A stretch of 64,000 bases of DNA from Ruminococcus sp. (GCF_017549005.1 NZ_JAFYYT010000038.1:124001-188000); one strand, 5' to 3'; positions 1 to 8,735 are shown, numbered from the stretch's first letter. Translations and numbers: made by a program. The notes: generated from the sequence alone by a model not told the origin.

Positions 1-714
1 TCAAAGACATTTTTCGTCACTCCCTCGGGACTTGAAGGTGAAGGACACGGTTCATCGGCGGCGGACATGGCTCTGCTTGCACGGGAGGCTCTTAAAAACG
101 AGACTTTCCGCGATATCTGCTCAAAAGAGAGCATAAAGGTGCGCTTCGGCGATCCGCCGTATGACAGGTGGCTGAAAAATACAAACAGGCTCCTCACTAT
201 GTATGAGGGAGTTTACGGCGTAAAGACGGGCTTTACCGATGAGGCGGGGCGCTGTCTTGTATCTGCCTGCGAGCGTGACGGGAAAAGGCTGATTTGCGTT
301 ACTCTCAATGACAGCAACGACTGGAACGACCATATTGCAATGTACGGATACGGCTTCGGAGAAGTGCGTCAGCTTGAGTTTTCGCTTCCGGAGGATATAA
401 CTGCCGATATAGTGGGCGGTGCTTCGGAAAAGCTCAGGCTCGTACCGGAAAACAGCACATATACCGTGTCAACTGTGGCAGGAAATGCCGACGACTTTAC
501 ATATACGGTGCTGAGACCGCCTTTTCTGTATGCTCCCGTAAAAGAGGGCGATGAGGCGGCTGCACTCAGGATAAGCCGGTTCGGGCAGGAGGTGGATACG
601 ATACCCCTCTATGCCGCGGAGAATATCAGTGCAGCTCCCGTAAAGGCTGAAAAAGCCAATAAAGGGCTGTTTACAAGGATAAAAGAATTTTTCGGGAGAG
701 TTTTCTCCCCTTAA
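1..714 (+). CDS. D-alanyl-D-alanine carboxypeptidase, C-terminal part (5' end outside window)
   Basis: Serine DD-peptidase of the S11 (DacA/DacF) family, which trims the terminal D-Ala from peptidoglycan stem peptides outside the membrane. The reading frame is open from base 1, so the N-terminus with the SxxK nucleophile lies outside the window; 237 residues are present. Visible family marks are the TPSGL(E)G...GHGSSAADMA stretch near the start and the third catalytic motif KTG in GVKTGFT, about residue 75. After the catalytic domain comes a beta-rich C-terminal domain and a basic tail (FTRIKEFFGRVF) that fits the amphipathic membrane anchor of this family. It is probably the first gene seen of an operon with the pseudouridine synthase 13 bases downstream. 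Confidence 0.9.
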   Translation, partial: SKTFFVTPSGLEGEGHGSSAADMALLAREALKNETFRDICSKESIKVRFGDPPYDRWLKNTNRLLTMYEGVYGVKTGFTDEAGRCLVSACERDGKRLICVTLNDSNDWNDHIAMYGYGFGEVRQLEFSLPEDITADIVGGASEKLRLVPENSTYTVSTVAGNADDFTYTVLRPPFLYAPVKEGDEAAALRISRFGQEVDTIPLYAAENISAAPVKAEKANKGLFTRIKEFFGRVFSP

Positions 715-727
715 GGACTGGATAAAA

Positions 728-1459
728 GTGGAAAAAATAAGGATTCAGAAAATGATCGCCGACAGCGGCGTATGCTCCCGCAGAAAAGCTGAGGAGCTCA
801 TAACACAGGGCAGGGTAAAGCTCAACGGTCACCCCGTGAAGCTGGGTGACAAGTGCGGCTTCAAGGATATCATCACCGTTGACGGCGAGCGTATCAATAT
901 GCCGAGGAAGAAGAGCTTCCTGTACCTCATGATGAACAAACCGAGAGGCTATGTCACCACGGTCTCGGACGAGCTCGACAGGCGCTGCGTCATGGACCTC
1001 CTCACGGACGTTGAGGAGCGCGTTTACCCTGTAGGACGTCTCGATCGCAATTCCGAGGGACTTCTTCTCTTTACCAACGACGGCGAGTTTGCAAACAGCA
1101 TAATGCACCCCAGCCGCCATATATCCAAGACATACCGCGTTACCGTGCGCCCCGACATAAATGACGAACAGCTAGTAAGGCTGTCCGAGGGCGTCGAGAT
1201 AGACGGCAAGAAAACTCTCCCTGCCTCTGTTGTGGTAAAAGAAAAGGAAGAGGGCAGAGTTGTGCTCCTTATGACCATAAAAGAGGGCAGGAACCGTCAG
1301 ATACGCAAGATGTGCGAAGCTGTGGGACTCGAGGTCGCAAGGCTCCGCCGTATCAGCATCGGTCCTCTCAAGCTCGGTATGCTCAAGCCCGGAACTTACC
1401 GCGAGCTGACAGCCGAGGAGCTCCGTGCCCTGCGTAACGCCATAGGCAAGGAGAAGTAA
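728..1459 (+). CDS. rluB: 23S rRNA pseudouridine synthase (RluB/RsuA family)
   Basis: Converts a uridine in ribosomal RNA to pseudouridine in the cytoplasm. The 243-residue protein has an N-terminal S4 RNA-binding domain (RIQKMIADSGVCSRRKAEELI, residues about 4-45) followed by the RsuA/RluB catalytic domain with the signature GRLDRNSEGLLLFTNDG, whose Asp is the catalytic residue of the family, and a C-terminal EGRNRQIRKM motif. The start is GTG at 728, with AAGGA about 10 bases upstream inside the end of the preceding gene. Length matches RluB. Which of the RluB or RsuA positions it modifies cannot be told from sequence alone, so the symbol is a best guess. Confidence 0.88.
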   Translation: MEKIRIQKMIADSGVCSRRKAEELITQGRVKLNGHPVKLGDKCGFKDIITVDGERINMPRKKSFLYLMMNKPRGYVTTVSDELDRRCVMDLLTDVEERVYPVGRLDRNSEGLLLFTNDGEFANSIMHPSRHISKTYRVTVRPDINDEQLVRLSEGVEIDGKKTLPASVVVKEKEEGRVVLLMTIKEGRNRQIRKMCEAVGLEVARLRRISIGPLKLGMLKPGTYRELTAEELRALRNAIGKEK

Positions 1460-1460
1460 T

Positions 1461-1841
1461 ATGCTGGAGATACAGGAAAGGTTCGATACTGTCGGCTATG
1501 AGAAGCTGAAAGAAGCCGCAGGCGGCGCAGAGCTCCACATCACGGAGGCTCTTGACAGGGGCGGCGTTATAGGATTTATTGCCTATTCCTACGGAGCTGA
1601 CAGGACTGTCGTTTACGATTACGACGACGGCGGCGACCTTATGCTTTGCGACGGGCTTGTCCGCTCCGTCATGCTGAAAAGCGTACTGAAAGGTATAAAG
1701 CATATGCTTTTCGAGCTTGACGACAGCTCCAGATTCGACGATCTGAAAAAGCTTCGCTTTGTGAGCGGAGACAGCAGACAGTGCAGCGACCTGGACAGCT
1801 TCATGAACGGCTGCCAGAGCTGCAGGAACAAGAAAGAATAA
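1461..1841 (+). CDS. Conserved hypothetical protein, 126 aa
   Basis: Not recognised with certainty. It starts two bases after the pseudouridine synthase, with a good ribosome site (AAGGAG) in the end of that gene, so it is surely co-translated. The protein is soluble and acidic, with an alternating beta/alpha look (GGVIGFIAYSYGADRTVVYDYDDGGDLMLCD, then helical segments), which recalls a small GNAT-like half domain, but no acetyl-CoA motif is clear. The C-terminus has two close cysteines (CQSCRNKKE) plus an upstream Cys, possibly metal-binding. Function unknown. Confidence 0.75.
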   Translation: MLEIQERFDTVGYEKLKEAAGGAELHITEALDRGGVIGFIAYSYGADRTVVYDYDDGGDLMLCDGLVRSVMLKSVLKGIKHMLFELDDSSRFDDLKKLRFVSGDSRQCSDLDSFMNGCQSCRNKKE

Positions 1842-1862
1842 ATACGAAAGGAACGATAAGGA

Positions 1863-2810
1863 TTGCCAATCAGGATTTCTTCAGAGCTTCCTGCTTTCAA
1901 AACTCTTGGAAATGAAAATATCTTCGTTATGTCGAAAGAAAGGGCAGAACATCAGGATATCCGTCCGCTGAGAGTGGTCATTCTCAATATCATGCCCAAA
2001 AAGATAGAAACGGAGTGTCAGCTGCTGAGACTTCTCAGTAATACGCCGCTTCAGGTGGACGTCGATCTGCTTCAGATGGCTTCGCATACATCGAAAAATA
2101 CCTCGCACCATCATCTTGAAGCCTTCTACAAGACCTTCGACGAGATCGCCGACGACAGATACGACGGAATGATAATAACGGGTGCTCCCGTGGAGCTGCT
2201 CGACTACGAGAAAGTTGACTACTGGAAAGAGATATGCAGTATCATGGAGTGGTCGAAGACACACGTTTTCTCCACTATCTATATATGCTGGGCTGCTCAG
2301 GCCGGACTTTACTACCATTACGGTATACCTAAGTATACCCTCGACCACAAGATGTTCGGTATATTCCCTCACAGGGCGGAGGTCAGCAACTGTCAGCTCC
2401 TCAGGGGCTTTGACGATATATTCTACGTTCCCCATTCCCGCAATACGGAGGTACGCAGAGCCGATATCGAGCGCATTCCCCAGCTGGAGGTGCTTACCTC
2501 GTCGGATATCGCAGGAGTCCATATAGTTGCAAACAAAAACGGCAGACAGTACTTTATCACCGGACATTCCGAGTACGACAGGGACACTATAGCCAACGAA
2601 TACAGGAGAGATGTGGAAAAGGGCATAGATATACAGATACCGTATAACTATTTCCCCGGGGACAATCCTGAGAATATGCCTGTTTTCTCATGGCGCTGTA
2701 CAGCAAACCTCATGTTCTCAAACTGGCTCAACTACTGCGTTTATCAGAAAACTCCATATAATCTTGAAGAACTCGAGGTTCGCAACTGGAACTGGGAAAC
2801 AAGTTTATAA
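1863..2810 (+). CDS. metAA: Homoserine O-acetyltransferase (MetA family)
   Basis: Activates homoserine for methionine synthesis. The 315-residue protein matches the MetA family over its whole length. The nucleophile Cys142 sits in [11 protein letters not shown], with the His235/Glu237 pair in TGHSEYD completing the active site. Residue 111 is Glu (TGAPVE); in characterised members of the family Glu111 marks acetyl-CoA use, while Gly111 marks succinyl-CoA use, so acetyl transfer is inferred. The start is TTG at 1863, with AAAGGA about 10 bases upstream; the alternative Met24 would remove conserved N-terminal sequence. It lies in a + strand run with the upstream rRNA modification gene; no SAM riboswitch or T-box is visible in the 21-base gap. 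Confidence 0.92.
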   Translation: MPIRISSELPAFKTLGNENIFVMSKERAEHQDIRPLRVVILNIMPKKIETECQLLRLLSNTPLQVDVDLLQMASHTSKNTSHHHLEAFYKTFDEIADDRYDGMIITGAPVELLDYEKVDYWKEICSIMEWSKTHVFSTIYICWAAQAGLYYHYGIPKYTLDHKMFGIFPHRAEVSNCQLLRGFDDIFYVPHSRNTEVRRADIERIPQLEVLTSSDIAGVHIVANKNGRQYFITGHSEYDRDTIANEYRRDVEKGIDIQIPYNYFPGDNPENMPVFSWRCTANLMFSNWLNYCVYQKTPYNLEELEVRNWNWETSL

Positions 2811-2827
2811 AGCAAGGAGAATACAAA

Positions 2828-3460
2828 ATGGAAGATATGTTTAACAACGGCAACTACGACAGCAACGGATACAGCAGCAATAACGGACGCGGATATTTCC
2901 CTGACGGCGAGTTCAGAGGCGATTACGGCGAGAACTATGATCTCCCTCCCGAGCGCAAGGGCGGCGGACTGGCAATAGCGGCTTTTGTAATAGCTCTTGT
3001 AAATATTGTGCCATGCTGTACGGCTCTGAGCATAATCTCAGTTCCGCTCTGTCTCATTCTTGCCATAGTTTCGCTTGCAGGCAGAAGAAAGGGCACGGGC
3101 TTTGCGATAACGGCTATAATACTTTCGGTGCTGGCAGGTCTGATGTTTGCTTACTACGGATTTATCATGTATAAGATAGCTCCCGATTATCTTTACTTTG
3201 TGGCGAATGCGGAGCAGATAGCCGCAGACTACGAGGAAGACGGAACTATCCCCGAAAGATATGAGAAGTACCGTGATCCCAAGTATGACAAGTACTGGCA
3301 GAGAAGCGGATACAATTCCTTTGACGAGTTCTTCGGAAAGTTCATAGAGAGCTACAGGTCGAGCCTGAATTCAGCGGCAGGCAGCTATTCGGGCAGCAGC
3401 TCCCCGGAGGAAGGCGGCAAGGATCAGATAGCAAGACAGTTTATCCCTGTTTTTGAATAA
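2828..3460 (+). CDS. Membrane protein with DUF4190-like two-helix region
   Basis: 210-residue protein of unknown function. A polar, Asn/Gly/Tyr-rich N-terminus (about residues 1-45) is followed by two transmembrane segments (about 50-85 and 92-118) with the GGLAIAAFVIALVNI...LCLILAIVSLAGRRKGTGFAI pattern common in DUF4190-type membrane proteins, and then a charged, probably extracellular tail with a Ser/Gly-rich end. Start ATG follows AAGGAGAATACAAA. It is the last gene of the first operon, with a clear terminator just after it. Confidence 0.75.
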   Translation: MEDMFNNGNYDSNGYSSNNGRGYFPDGEFRGDYGENYDLPPERKGGGLAIAAFVIALVNIVPCCTALSIISVPLCLILAIVSLAGRRKGTGFAITAIILSVLAGLMFAYYGFIMYKIAPDYLYFVANAEQIAADYEEDGTIPERYEKYRDPKYDKYWQRSGYNSFDEFFGKFIESYRSSLNSAAGSYSGSSSPEEGGKDQIARQFIPVFE

Positions 3461-3471
3461 TTAACGGACAG

Positions 3472-3513
3472 ACAGCCATAGAGGAGCTCTGACTTCTTTA
3501 TGGCTGTTTTTTT
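3472..3513 (+). terminator. Rho-independent terminator
   Basis: Stem ACAGCCATA (3472-3480) pairs with TATGGCTGT (3499-3507), followed by a run of T. It ends the operon that includes metAA. Confidence 0.85.
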
Positions 3514-3526
3514 ATATGCTGACATA

Positions 3527-4408
3527 TCAGTTCACGGCTGAAAGCCTTGCCATGTATTCTTCCGTTGTGAGCAGTCCGCTTCTGTTATAGCGGAAAATGC
3601 CGTACAGACAGCGGGGCTCGCGAGTGATATAGTTCATGCCCTCGCGGCAGGTCAGGGTCATAAGTATGCCGCTGTCACGGAGCACGGGGAGGCTTTCCCT
3701 GCTGAGTGCGCCGAACGGATAGGCGAAAACCGCAGGAGCTATTCCGCAGTTCTGCATGAGCTCGGTCTTCAGCAGCCCTATATCAGCACTCAGGAGCGAA
3801 GTGTACTCCTCTGAGGTCTCATCCGGTAGCTTCGCACAGCCGTTCCTTTTGCTTTTGTTTGAGTGCATATCATAGGTATGGCTTCCTATCTCCACCCGTC
3901 CAGAAGCCGCAAGCTGCGATATGTCCTCCCATGTGAGGTAGGAATAGCTGTCCGCGTGAGGGTCGGCAGGTGCATAATCGTCGGTATACCTGCCAACAAT
4001 AGAGACAACGGCGCACATATCGTACTTCTCCAGCAATGGCAGGGCAAGGGATAGATTATTGTAAAAGCCGTCGTCAAAGGTTATGAGGACCGACTTCCCG
4101 GGGAGCTCGCCTATGCCGTTGGTGTAGTCTATGAGCTGTCGGGCGCTTACAGAGGTATAGCCATTGTTTTTCAGCCACGCAAGGTCGTTTTCGAGCTGCT
4201 GCGGAGTTACGGTGTAGTCCGATGGCGTTTTTCCGCAGACGCTGTGATACATTATGACTGGGAGAGGGACAGGCTTTTCGCCGCTTTTTCCTGCCGAGGC
4301 AGTGAATATCGTTCTTCCTGCAATGAAAAAAGCCGCGCATAGGGTCATAATCAGCAGCGCAGACAGCAGTCTGTACAGGAGCTTGCTGACAGAAAGGCAT
4401 TTGTACAT
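3527..4408 (-). CDS. Polysaccharide deacetylase family protein (NodB domain), membrane anchored
   Basis: Removes acetyl groups from a cell-surface or extracellular polysaccharide (carbohydrate esterase 4 fold). The protein has an N-terminal membrane helix (about residues 10-35), then VIMYHSV, the metal and catalytic motif LITFDDGFYNN, and a second metal motif GSHTYDMH, followed by a FAYPFG stretch; these are the usual order of CE4 motifs. Of several possible starts (GTG 4417, ATG 4411, ATG 4408), ATG at 4408 has the best distance to GAGGTG. Substrate is not known; peptidoglycan or capsule is the usual range. It stands divergent to spoIIP with about 110 bases between. Confidence 0.87.
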   Translation of the reverse strand: MYKCLSVSKLLYRLLSALLIMTLCAAFFIAGRTIFTASAGKSGEKPVPLPVIMYHSVCGKTPSDYTVTPQQLENDLAWLKNNGYTSVSARQLIDYTNGIGELPGKSVLITFDDGFYNNLSLALPLLEKYDMCAVVSIVGRYTDDYAPADPHADSYSYLTWEDISQLAASGRVEIGSHTYDMHSNKSKRNGCAKLPDETSEEYTSLLSADIGLLKTELMQNCGIAPAVFAYPFGALSRESLPVLRDSGILMTLTCREGMNYITREPRCLYGIFRYNRSGLLTTEEYMARLSAVN

Positions 4409-4521
4409 CATTATCACCTCTTTCCCATGATATGCCGTTATCTGTCGGAAAATGACATGAAAATGCGGACATATAGCTCTGCGGTGCCGAATATACTTAT
4501 TTCAGTGAAAGAGGTGAGTAT

Positions 4522-5688
4522 ATGACGCGCCATAAACGCAGAAAAACAAGGGGCTTCGCAAGGTGTATCGCAGCTGTGCTCGTACCTGCCGCAGCGGCTT
4601 TCGGAGCAAAGGAGATGGCAGGTATAAAAGGCTTTTTTGACGGAGCTGACAGCTATACGATGGGAATAACGGAAAAAGCGTCGGCAGATCATATAAGTGC
4701 CGACGCAGAAGTGATAAAGCGCATAAAGCTTGAGGACGAAATGCTTGCAGGAGCCGATACAGTGTCCGAGGGCTACGGTTATGCAGATGAGGACGACAGG
4801 AACAGGGAATACGTAAGACTGCCCGACCCTCTCGACATGAAAAGCTCCGATGCAGGAGCAAAGCCCTACCCTGAGGTATGGAGCGACGGCGGAGAGATAA
4901 TCCGTACCGCCTACGGAAAATACAGCGGAAATTCCTTTTTTGACCTCGTGGGCGGAGGACAGGTGAACAACAGGACGGGTATCCCGAATGAGGAGCTCTT
5001 CCGTGAAAGCGGCTATTATCCCAATTTTACGGTAGATGATACAGACGAACCCCTTGTGCTCATCTATCACACCCACACTACCGAGAGTTTTGAGCCCTTT
5101 GTCCGCGAAAGCTACGACCCGACCTTCAATTACAGGACTACAGACGATACAAAGAATGTGGTAATGGTGGGAAACGCTATACAGGCGGAGCTTGAAGCTC
5201 TTGGTATAGGCGTTGTCCACGCGACAGAGATACACGATTATCCTTCTTACAACGGTTCATACGGCAGGAGCCGCGGTACTATCACGCCGATACTCGAGAA
5301 ATATCCCAGTATAAAGGTGGTCCTCGATATCCACAGGGACGCAATTTCGGGAGAGGGTTACGCCTATCAGCCGTTTATTGAGGTGGACGGCAGGGAAGCG
5401 GCTCAGATAATGATAATATCGGGCTGCGACGACGGAACTCTCGGTATGCCGAATTATATGCAGAATTTCCACTTTGCCTGTACTCTTCAGAGCAAGCTCG
5501 AATCCGACCATGAGGGCTTGACGCGCCCCATACTCTTTGATTACAGGCACTATAACCAGGACCTCACCAACGGAAGCCTGCTTATCGAGGTCGGCTCGCA
5601 CTGCAATACTCTCGGGCAGGTGCAGTTTGCAGGGCAGCTTTTCGGGCGCTCGCTTGGGGAGCTCCTTAATTCAATGAAAGGACGATAA
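4522..5688 (+). CDS. spoIIP: Stage II sporulation protein P
   Basis: Peptidoglycan amidase/endopeptidase of the SpoIIDMP complex that thins septal cell wall and drives engulfment of the forespore. The 388-residue protein has an N-terminal membrane anchor (about residues 13-33), a low-conservation linker, and the catalytic domain with LIYHTHTTESF, the SRGTITPIL stretch, VVLDIHRDAI and the closing LLIEVGSHCNT, all typical of SpoIIP zinc amidases. Length matches the family. A small anchored protein follows immediately. Its presence together with spoIIE at the other end of the window argues that the organism has sporulation genes. Confidence 0.93.
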   Translation: MTRHKRRKTRGFARCIAAVLVPAAAAFGAKEMAGIKGFFDGADSYTMGITEKASADHISADAEVIKRIKLEDEMLAGADTVSEGYGYADEDDRNREYVRLPDPLDMKSSDAGAKPYPEVWSDGGEIIRTAYGKYSGNSFFDLVGGGQVNNRTGIPNEELFRESGYYPNFTVDDTDEPLVLIYHTHTTESFEPFVRESYDPTFNYRTTDDTKNVVMVGNAIQAELEALGIGVVHATEIHDYPSYNGSYGRSRGTITPILEKYPSIKVVLDIHRDAISGEGYAYQPFIEVDGREAAQIMIISGCDDGTLGMPNYMQNFHFACTLQSKLESDHEGLTRPILFDYRHYNQDLTNGSLLIEVGSHCNTLGQVQFAGQLFGRSLGELLNSMKGR

Positions 5689-5689
5689 T

Positions 5690-5989
5690 ATGCGTATAAA
5701 AAAGAAAAAGACCGCCCTGAAAGCAGCTTTTCTGTATCTGCTTCTGAGCGGCGGCTCATGGATGTTTATCAATTCATATGCTAATTCATATAATATGCTG
5801 AGCAATAAATGCATAGCTCCCGCAGGACTTGTGCTCAGGGACGAGGAACTGTCCGTGAAACTGCTGGGTCACAGCGGAAATATTGATATATCGCTGATAG
5901 CTCCCGAAAGCAAAGCCTACTGCGGAGCATATATCCTTGCGCCCGATGAGGTAAGGGCTGCGGCGTATATCATATCATTATGTATATAG
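5690..5989 (+). CDS. Small membrane-anchored hypothetical protein next to spoIIP
   Basis: 99-residue protein not recognised. It starts one base after the spoIIP stop, with AAAGGACGATAAT as ribosome site, so it is translationally linked. A basic N-terminus (RIKKKKTALKAA) and a hydrophobic stretch (residues about 12-30) suggest a membrane anchor, with the rest outside. Its last 12 bases overlap the 3' end of the convergent gene on the - strand. A role in sporulation is only suggested by position. Confidence 0.6.
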   Translation: MRIKKKKTALKAAFLYLLLSGGSWMFINSYANSYNMLSNKCIAPAGLVLRDEELSVKLLGHSGNIDISLIAPESKAYCGAYILAPDEVRAAAYIISLCI

Positions 5990-6529
5990 CTTGGATTTTC
6001 TTGTGTAATAGAAGGTATTGAGCTCGCCTGCGTAAATAAGATCGGCTCCCGGGAAATTCCTGAAATCATCAGGAGTGTAAAGCGAGAAGGCTTTGTCGAG
6101 AGGAATGCCTATTTTATCCATAATGTATGCGACAAACTGCGAACAGACGAAGCTGCGCTCTCTTTTCCACTCGATGTTGAAGTATACCGCAAGAAGTCCG
6201 AGAAGGTTGTAAGAATAGACCTTGCGGTGCTGGGCAAAGTGGGAAATAAGTTTGTTATAGGCTTCCTTTTGTTCGGGAGATACGCTTATCCGGTATATTT
6301 CACACGGGATATTGTGGTACTGACCGAGAGTGCCCTGTCCGACTATCTCTTTATTGAAGGTGGCAGGCAGCGGAAAAGGTCTGTATGTACGGCAGAAGCT
6401 GTACATTTCCGAAAGTTCCATATCCCCTGAAAGAGAAACGTGATTGAACGGTTTTTTAGTACAGAACTTGAAGAACCGCGCAGGTCTGGTACCTGTTTGT
6501 GCAACTATTAAATAGATATAGTCCACCAA
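5978..6529 (-). CDS. Papain-like (NlpC/P60, YiiX-type) cysteine protease family protein
   Basis: Likely a permuted NlpC/P60 fold: an early His in FNHVSLSG and a later Cys in FVCSQFVAYIMDKIGIP, the order expected in YiiX-like members. Such proteins hydrolyse amide or ester bonds in peptidoglycan, lipids or small molecules; the substrate here is unknown. I chose TTG at 6529 because AGGAGG lies 7 bases upstream; GTG at 6526 is nearly as good. An upstream ATG at 6586 would place the start within the -35 box of a consensus promoter, so it is rejected. No signal peptide is seen from the chosen start, so the protein is probably cytoplasmic. Confidence 0.7.
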   Translation of the reverse strand: MVDYIYLIVAQTGTRPARFFKFCTKKPFNHVSLSGDMELSEMYSFCRTYRPFPLPATFNKEIVGQGTLGQYHNIPCEIYRISVSPEQKEAYNKLISHFAQHRKVYSYNLLGLLAVYFNIEWKRERSFVCSQFVAYIMDKIGIPLDKAFSLYTPDDFRNFPGADLIYAGELNTFYYTRKSKLYT

Positions 6530-6557
6530 AACGTTCCCTCCTAATATATTTTTTATA

Positions 6558-6586
6558 ATTATATCATAAAAGCTTGCAAATTTCAA
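6558..6586 (-). promoter_or_regulatory. Promoter for the papain-like gene
   Basis: On the - strand TTGAAA (6586-6581), 17-base spacer, TATAAT (6563-6558), about 28 bases before the ribosome site start region. It overlaps the opposite promoter of tRNA-Arg. Confidence 0.8.
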
Positions 6587-6602
6587 GAGTTTTTGATATA
6601 AT
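6574..6602 (+). promoter_or_regulatory. Promoter for tRNA-Arg(CCG)
   Basis: TTGCAA (6574-6579), 17-base spacer, TATAAT (6597-6602), 20 bases before the tRNA. It shares its -35 area with the - strand promoter 6558-6586. Confidence 0.8.
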
Positions 6603-6622
6603 TATATGGTACTTGAAAATAT

Positions 6623-6694
6623 GCGCCTGTAGCTCAGTGGATAGAGCATCCGCCTCCGACGCGGTGTGCGCTGGTTCGATTCCAGTCAGGCGTA
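6623..6694 (+). tRNA. tRNA-Arg (anticodon CCG)
   Basis: Cloverleaf can be drawn: acceptor GCGCCTG with CAGGCGT (one G-T pair), D arm GCTC/GAGC, anticodon loop CTCCGAC giving anticodon CCG (codon CGG), T arm CTGG-TTCGATT-CCAG. The anticodon stem has one T-T mismatch at its top. CCA is not encoded. Confidence 0.93.
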
Positions 6695-6710
6695 TTCAAA
6701 AAGGCAGTAT

Positions 6711-6776
6711 ACAGAGAAAAGCAGGTATCGGGTCCGTCAGTGAAATGCGCTCGTTTTCCTGCTTTTTCTGTTTTCT
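6711..6776 (+). terminator. Terminator-like hairpin after tRNA-Arg(CCG)
   Basis: ACAGAGAAAAGCAGG (6711-6725) pairs with CCTGCTTTTTCTGT (6758-6771), with a loop of about 32 bases and T-rich sequence at the 3' side. Confidence 0.55.
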
Positions 6777-6946
6777 GAGAAAACGGCTGAAAATGAACGG
6801 TTTGTAAATATTTTGGATATGGTAATATGATGATGTGAATTCTTTGGGTTTGAAAGTTTGCTTGTCATATATTAAGAGTATTGATTTACTCTATGCAGTC
6901 ATATAATATAAAAATATATTTTCTGAAATAAATATTTTGTCAACTA

Positions 6947-6975
6947 TAGACATTCAGCACTTAATATTGTATAAT
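6947..6975 (+). promoter_or_regulatory. Promoter for the dockerin M6 peptidase gene
   Basis: TAGACA (6947-6952), 17-base spacer, TATAAT (6970-6975), about 42 bases before the ATG at 7018. The stretch 6777-6946 before it is AT-rich and holds nothing else I can support. Confidence 0.7.
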
Positions 6976-7017
6976 TAAGGTGGATATTCTGCTTATCGGC
7001 AAAAAGGAGGAGCCGCT

Positions 7018-8646
7018 ATGAAAAAATTTCATCGTCACATGTTTTCTCTGCTCTGTTCCGCTGTGCTCGCAGTTATGGCTGCAATCCCGTTGTCCGCTTC
7101 GGCTGACTGGGAGCATATCGGTTATATGGGAGACCTGAACAATGATAAAGTGCTGAATGTAGCTGACCTTGTTATTATGAAACGACATCTGCTCGGTATC
7201 GAACCACTGAACGACAGCAACAGCTACCACGTTCAGGAGTCGTTTATCGGTATCAACGGAGCAGACGGTTTCAAAGCAGGGGAGTACTTTGTTACTGCTG
7301 ATATAAATCAGGACGGAGCAGTTGATGTTTTCGACCTTGTACAGCTGAGAAAGGCTGTTGTGAATAACAGCGGACTATGGGTCTGGCAGTGGGAAAATGA
7401 ACAGATAGTTCCCGATGATCCCATTGGAGAAAACGGTGAATTCATCGGTGCTTCCGTAAATGATGTCTATAAGTTCATGCCGTCGCAGGGAAGCGGAAGA
7501 ATGCTTATCATCTATGCGGATTTTTCGGACTGCAAGTTCAGCTATTATCCCGATACGGACAAGATAGAAGAGGCAGCCTTTGGCCCCGAAAATCCGTACA
7601 GCAGTCAATACCCCTGGGAGAGCGTATCGGCGTTCTTCAGTCGAGCCTCTAAGGGAGCTCTTGATCTGAGCGGCAGGGCTTATTATTACAACTGCCCGTA
7701 TCCTGTCGGCAATTACAATGGAGTCAAGGGACAGAAGGCTCTTCTTACCGAGGCCTGCAAGGCTCTTGACAGCACGATAGACTTCCATGATTTTGACGGC
7801 AACGATGACGGTTACATAGACACGGTAACTGTGATCGTTCCGGGGCAGGCAAGCAAGGATACATGGTGGCCTGCGTCGGTACAGTTCGCCAATGATAAAT
7901 ACGTCTATGACGGGCTGAAAATAGGTCATATGATAACAGGAAACTGTCAGATAAAATCGAACTCGGACTCACGTGATTTTGTATCTACGCTTACTCACGA
8001 ATCAGGTCACTGTATGGGACTGCCCGATTACTACAGATACGATAAGAGCAGTGACGCTGACGGCTTGCACGGTCAGGCAGGAAGTGAGCTTATGGACGAT
8101 ACAGGCGGCGACCTGAGCTGCGTATCAAAGCTCCATCTCGGCTGGTACAGGACCGATCAGGTACAGGTATATGACGCTTCAGCAGGAACGCAGAGCTTTA
8201 CGCTCCATAATGCTCAGACATCGAAGGGCAATACCGTTATTATCCCGTATGGAAAACTTGATAATCGTTACCACAGCGAGTACATGATGATAGAATATAC
8301 CACAAAGGACGCCAATAACAGTTCTCCGCCGTGGTATGTGGCTATGGGAGAGGGAATAAGGATATACCACGTTGAAGCTGATCTTTATAACAACGGCTGG
8401 TGGACATCTTTCCGTTATTCGTCAGGTTCTGAGTTTACGGACAATTACGAGGGCAGACGTTTCATAAGGCTTATAGACGACGAAAAATCTGATAATATTT
8501 ATAAGACGGGAGATATCATCAACGGAAATATCCCGGGATTTCACTGGTACGACAAGAATGCCCGACAAACTGTTGATACGGGACTGACTATTGAGATCGG
8601 TGAAAAGAAAAATGATACATATACGGTAACGATCAGGAAGAATTAA
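7018..8646 (+). CDS. Secreted M6-type metallopeptidase with N-terminal type I dockerin
   Basis: 542-residue exported protein. After a signal peptide (residues 1-29, ending ASA) comes a type I dockerin with two calcium-loop repeats, GDLNNDKVLNVADLVIMKRH (about 39-57) and ADINQDGAVDVFDLVQLRK (about 94-112), unusual in being at the N-terminus and split by a 30-residue insert. The catalytic domain carries HESGHCMGLPD (327-337), the zinc site HExxHxxGxxD of the M6 immune-inhibitor-A type. The dockerin would dock it on a scaffoldin cohesin, so the peptidase probably sits on a cellulosome. The ribosome site AAGGAGGAG is strong. Substrate unknown. Peptidase assignment rests on the zinc motif and overall M6-like layout. 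Confidence 0.85.
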   Translation: MKKFHRHMFSLLCSAVLAVMAAIPLSASADWEHIGYMGDLNNDKVLNVADLVIMKRHLLGIEPLNDSNSYHVQESFIGINGADGFKAGEYFVTADINQDGAVDVFDLVQLRKAVVNNSGLWVWQWENEQIVPDDPIGENGEFIGASVNDVYKFMPSQGSGRMLIIYADFSDCKFSYYPDTDKIEEAAFGPENPYSSQYPWESVSAFFSRASKGALDLSGRAYYYNCPYPVGNYNGVKGQKALLTEACKALDSTIDFHDFDGNDDGYIDTVTVIVPGQASKDTWWPASVQFANDKYVYDGLKIGHMITGNCQIKSNSDSRDFVSTLTHESGHCMGLPDYYRYDKSSDADGLHGQAGSELMDDTGGDLSCVSKLHLGWYRTDQVQVYDASAGTQSFTLHNAQTSKGNTVIIPYGKLDNRYHSEYMMIEYTTKDANNSSPPWYVAMGEGIRIYHVEADLYNNGWWTSFRYSSGSEFTDNYEGRRFIRLIDDEKSDNIYKTGDIINGNIPGFHWYDKNARQTVDTGLTIEIGEKKNDTYTVTIRKN

Positions 8647-8735
8647 TTGAAGTTCAGACCAGGTTATCGCTTCGCCGAGCATTACCATATTGAGTACATT
8701 CGGTGAACCCTGTCACTGACTGCTTACAACAAATG

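Noticed and set aside
6530-6586. N-terminal extension (ATG 6586) of the papain-like protein
   Set aside because: It would start within the -35 box and cover the -10 box and ribosome site; TTG 6529 is better placed.
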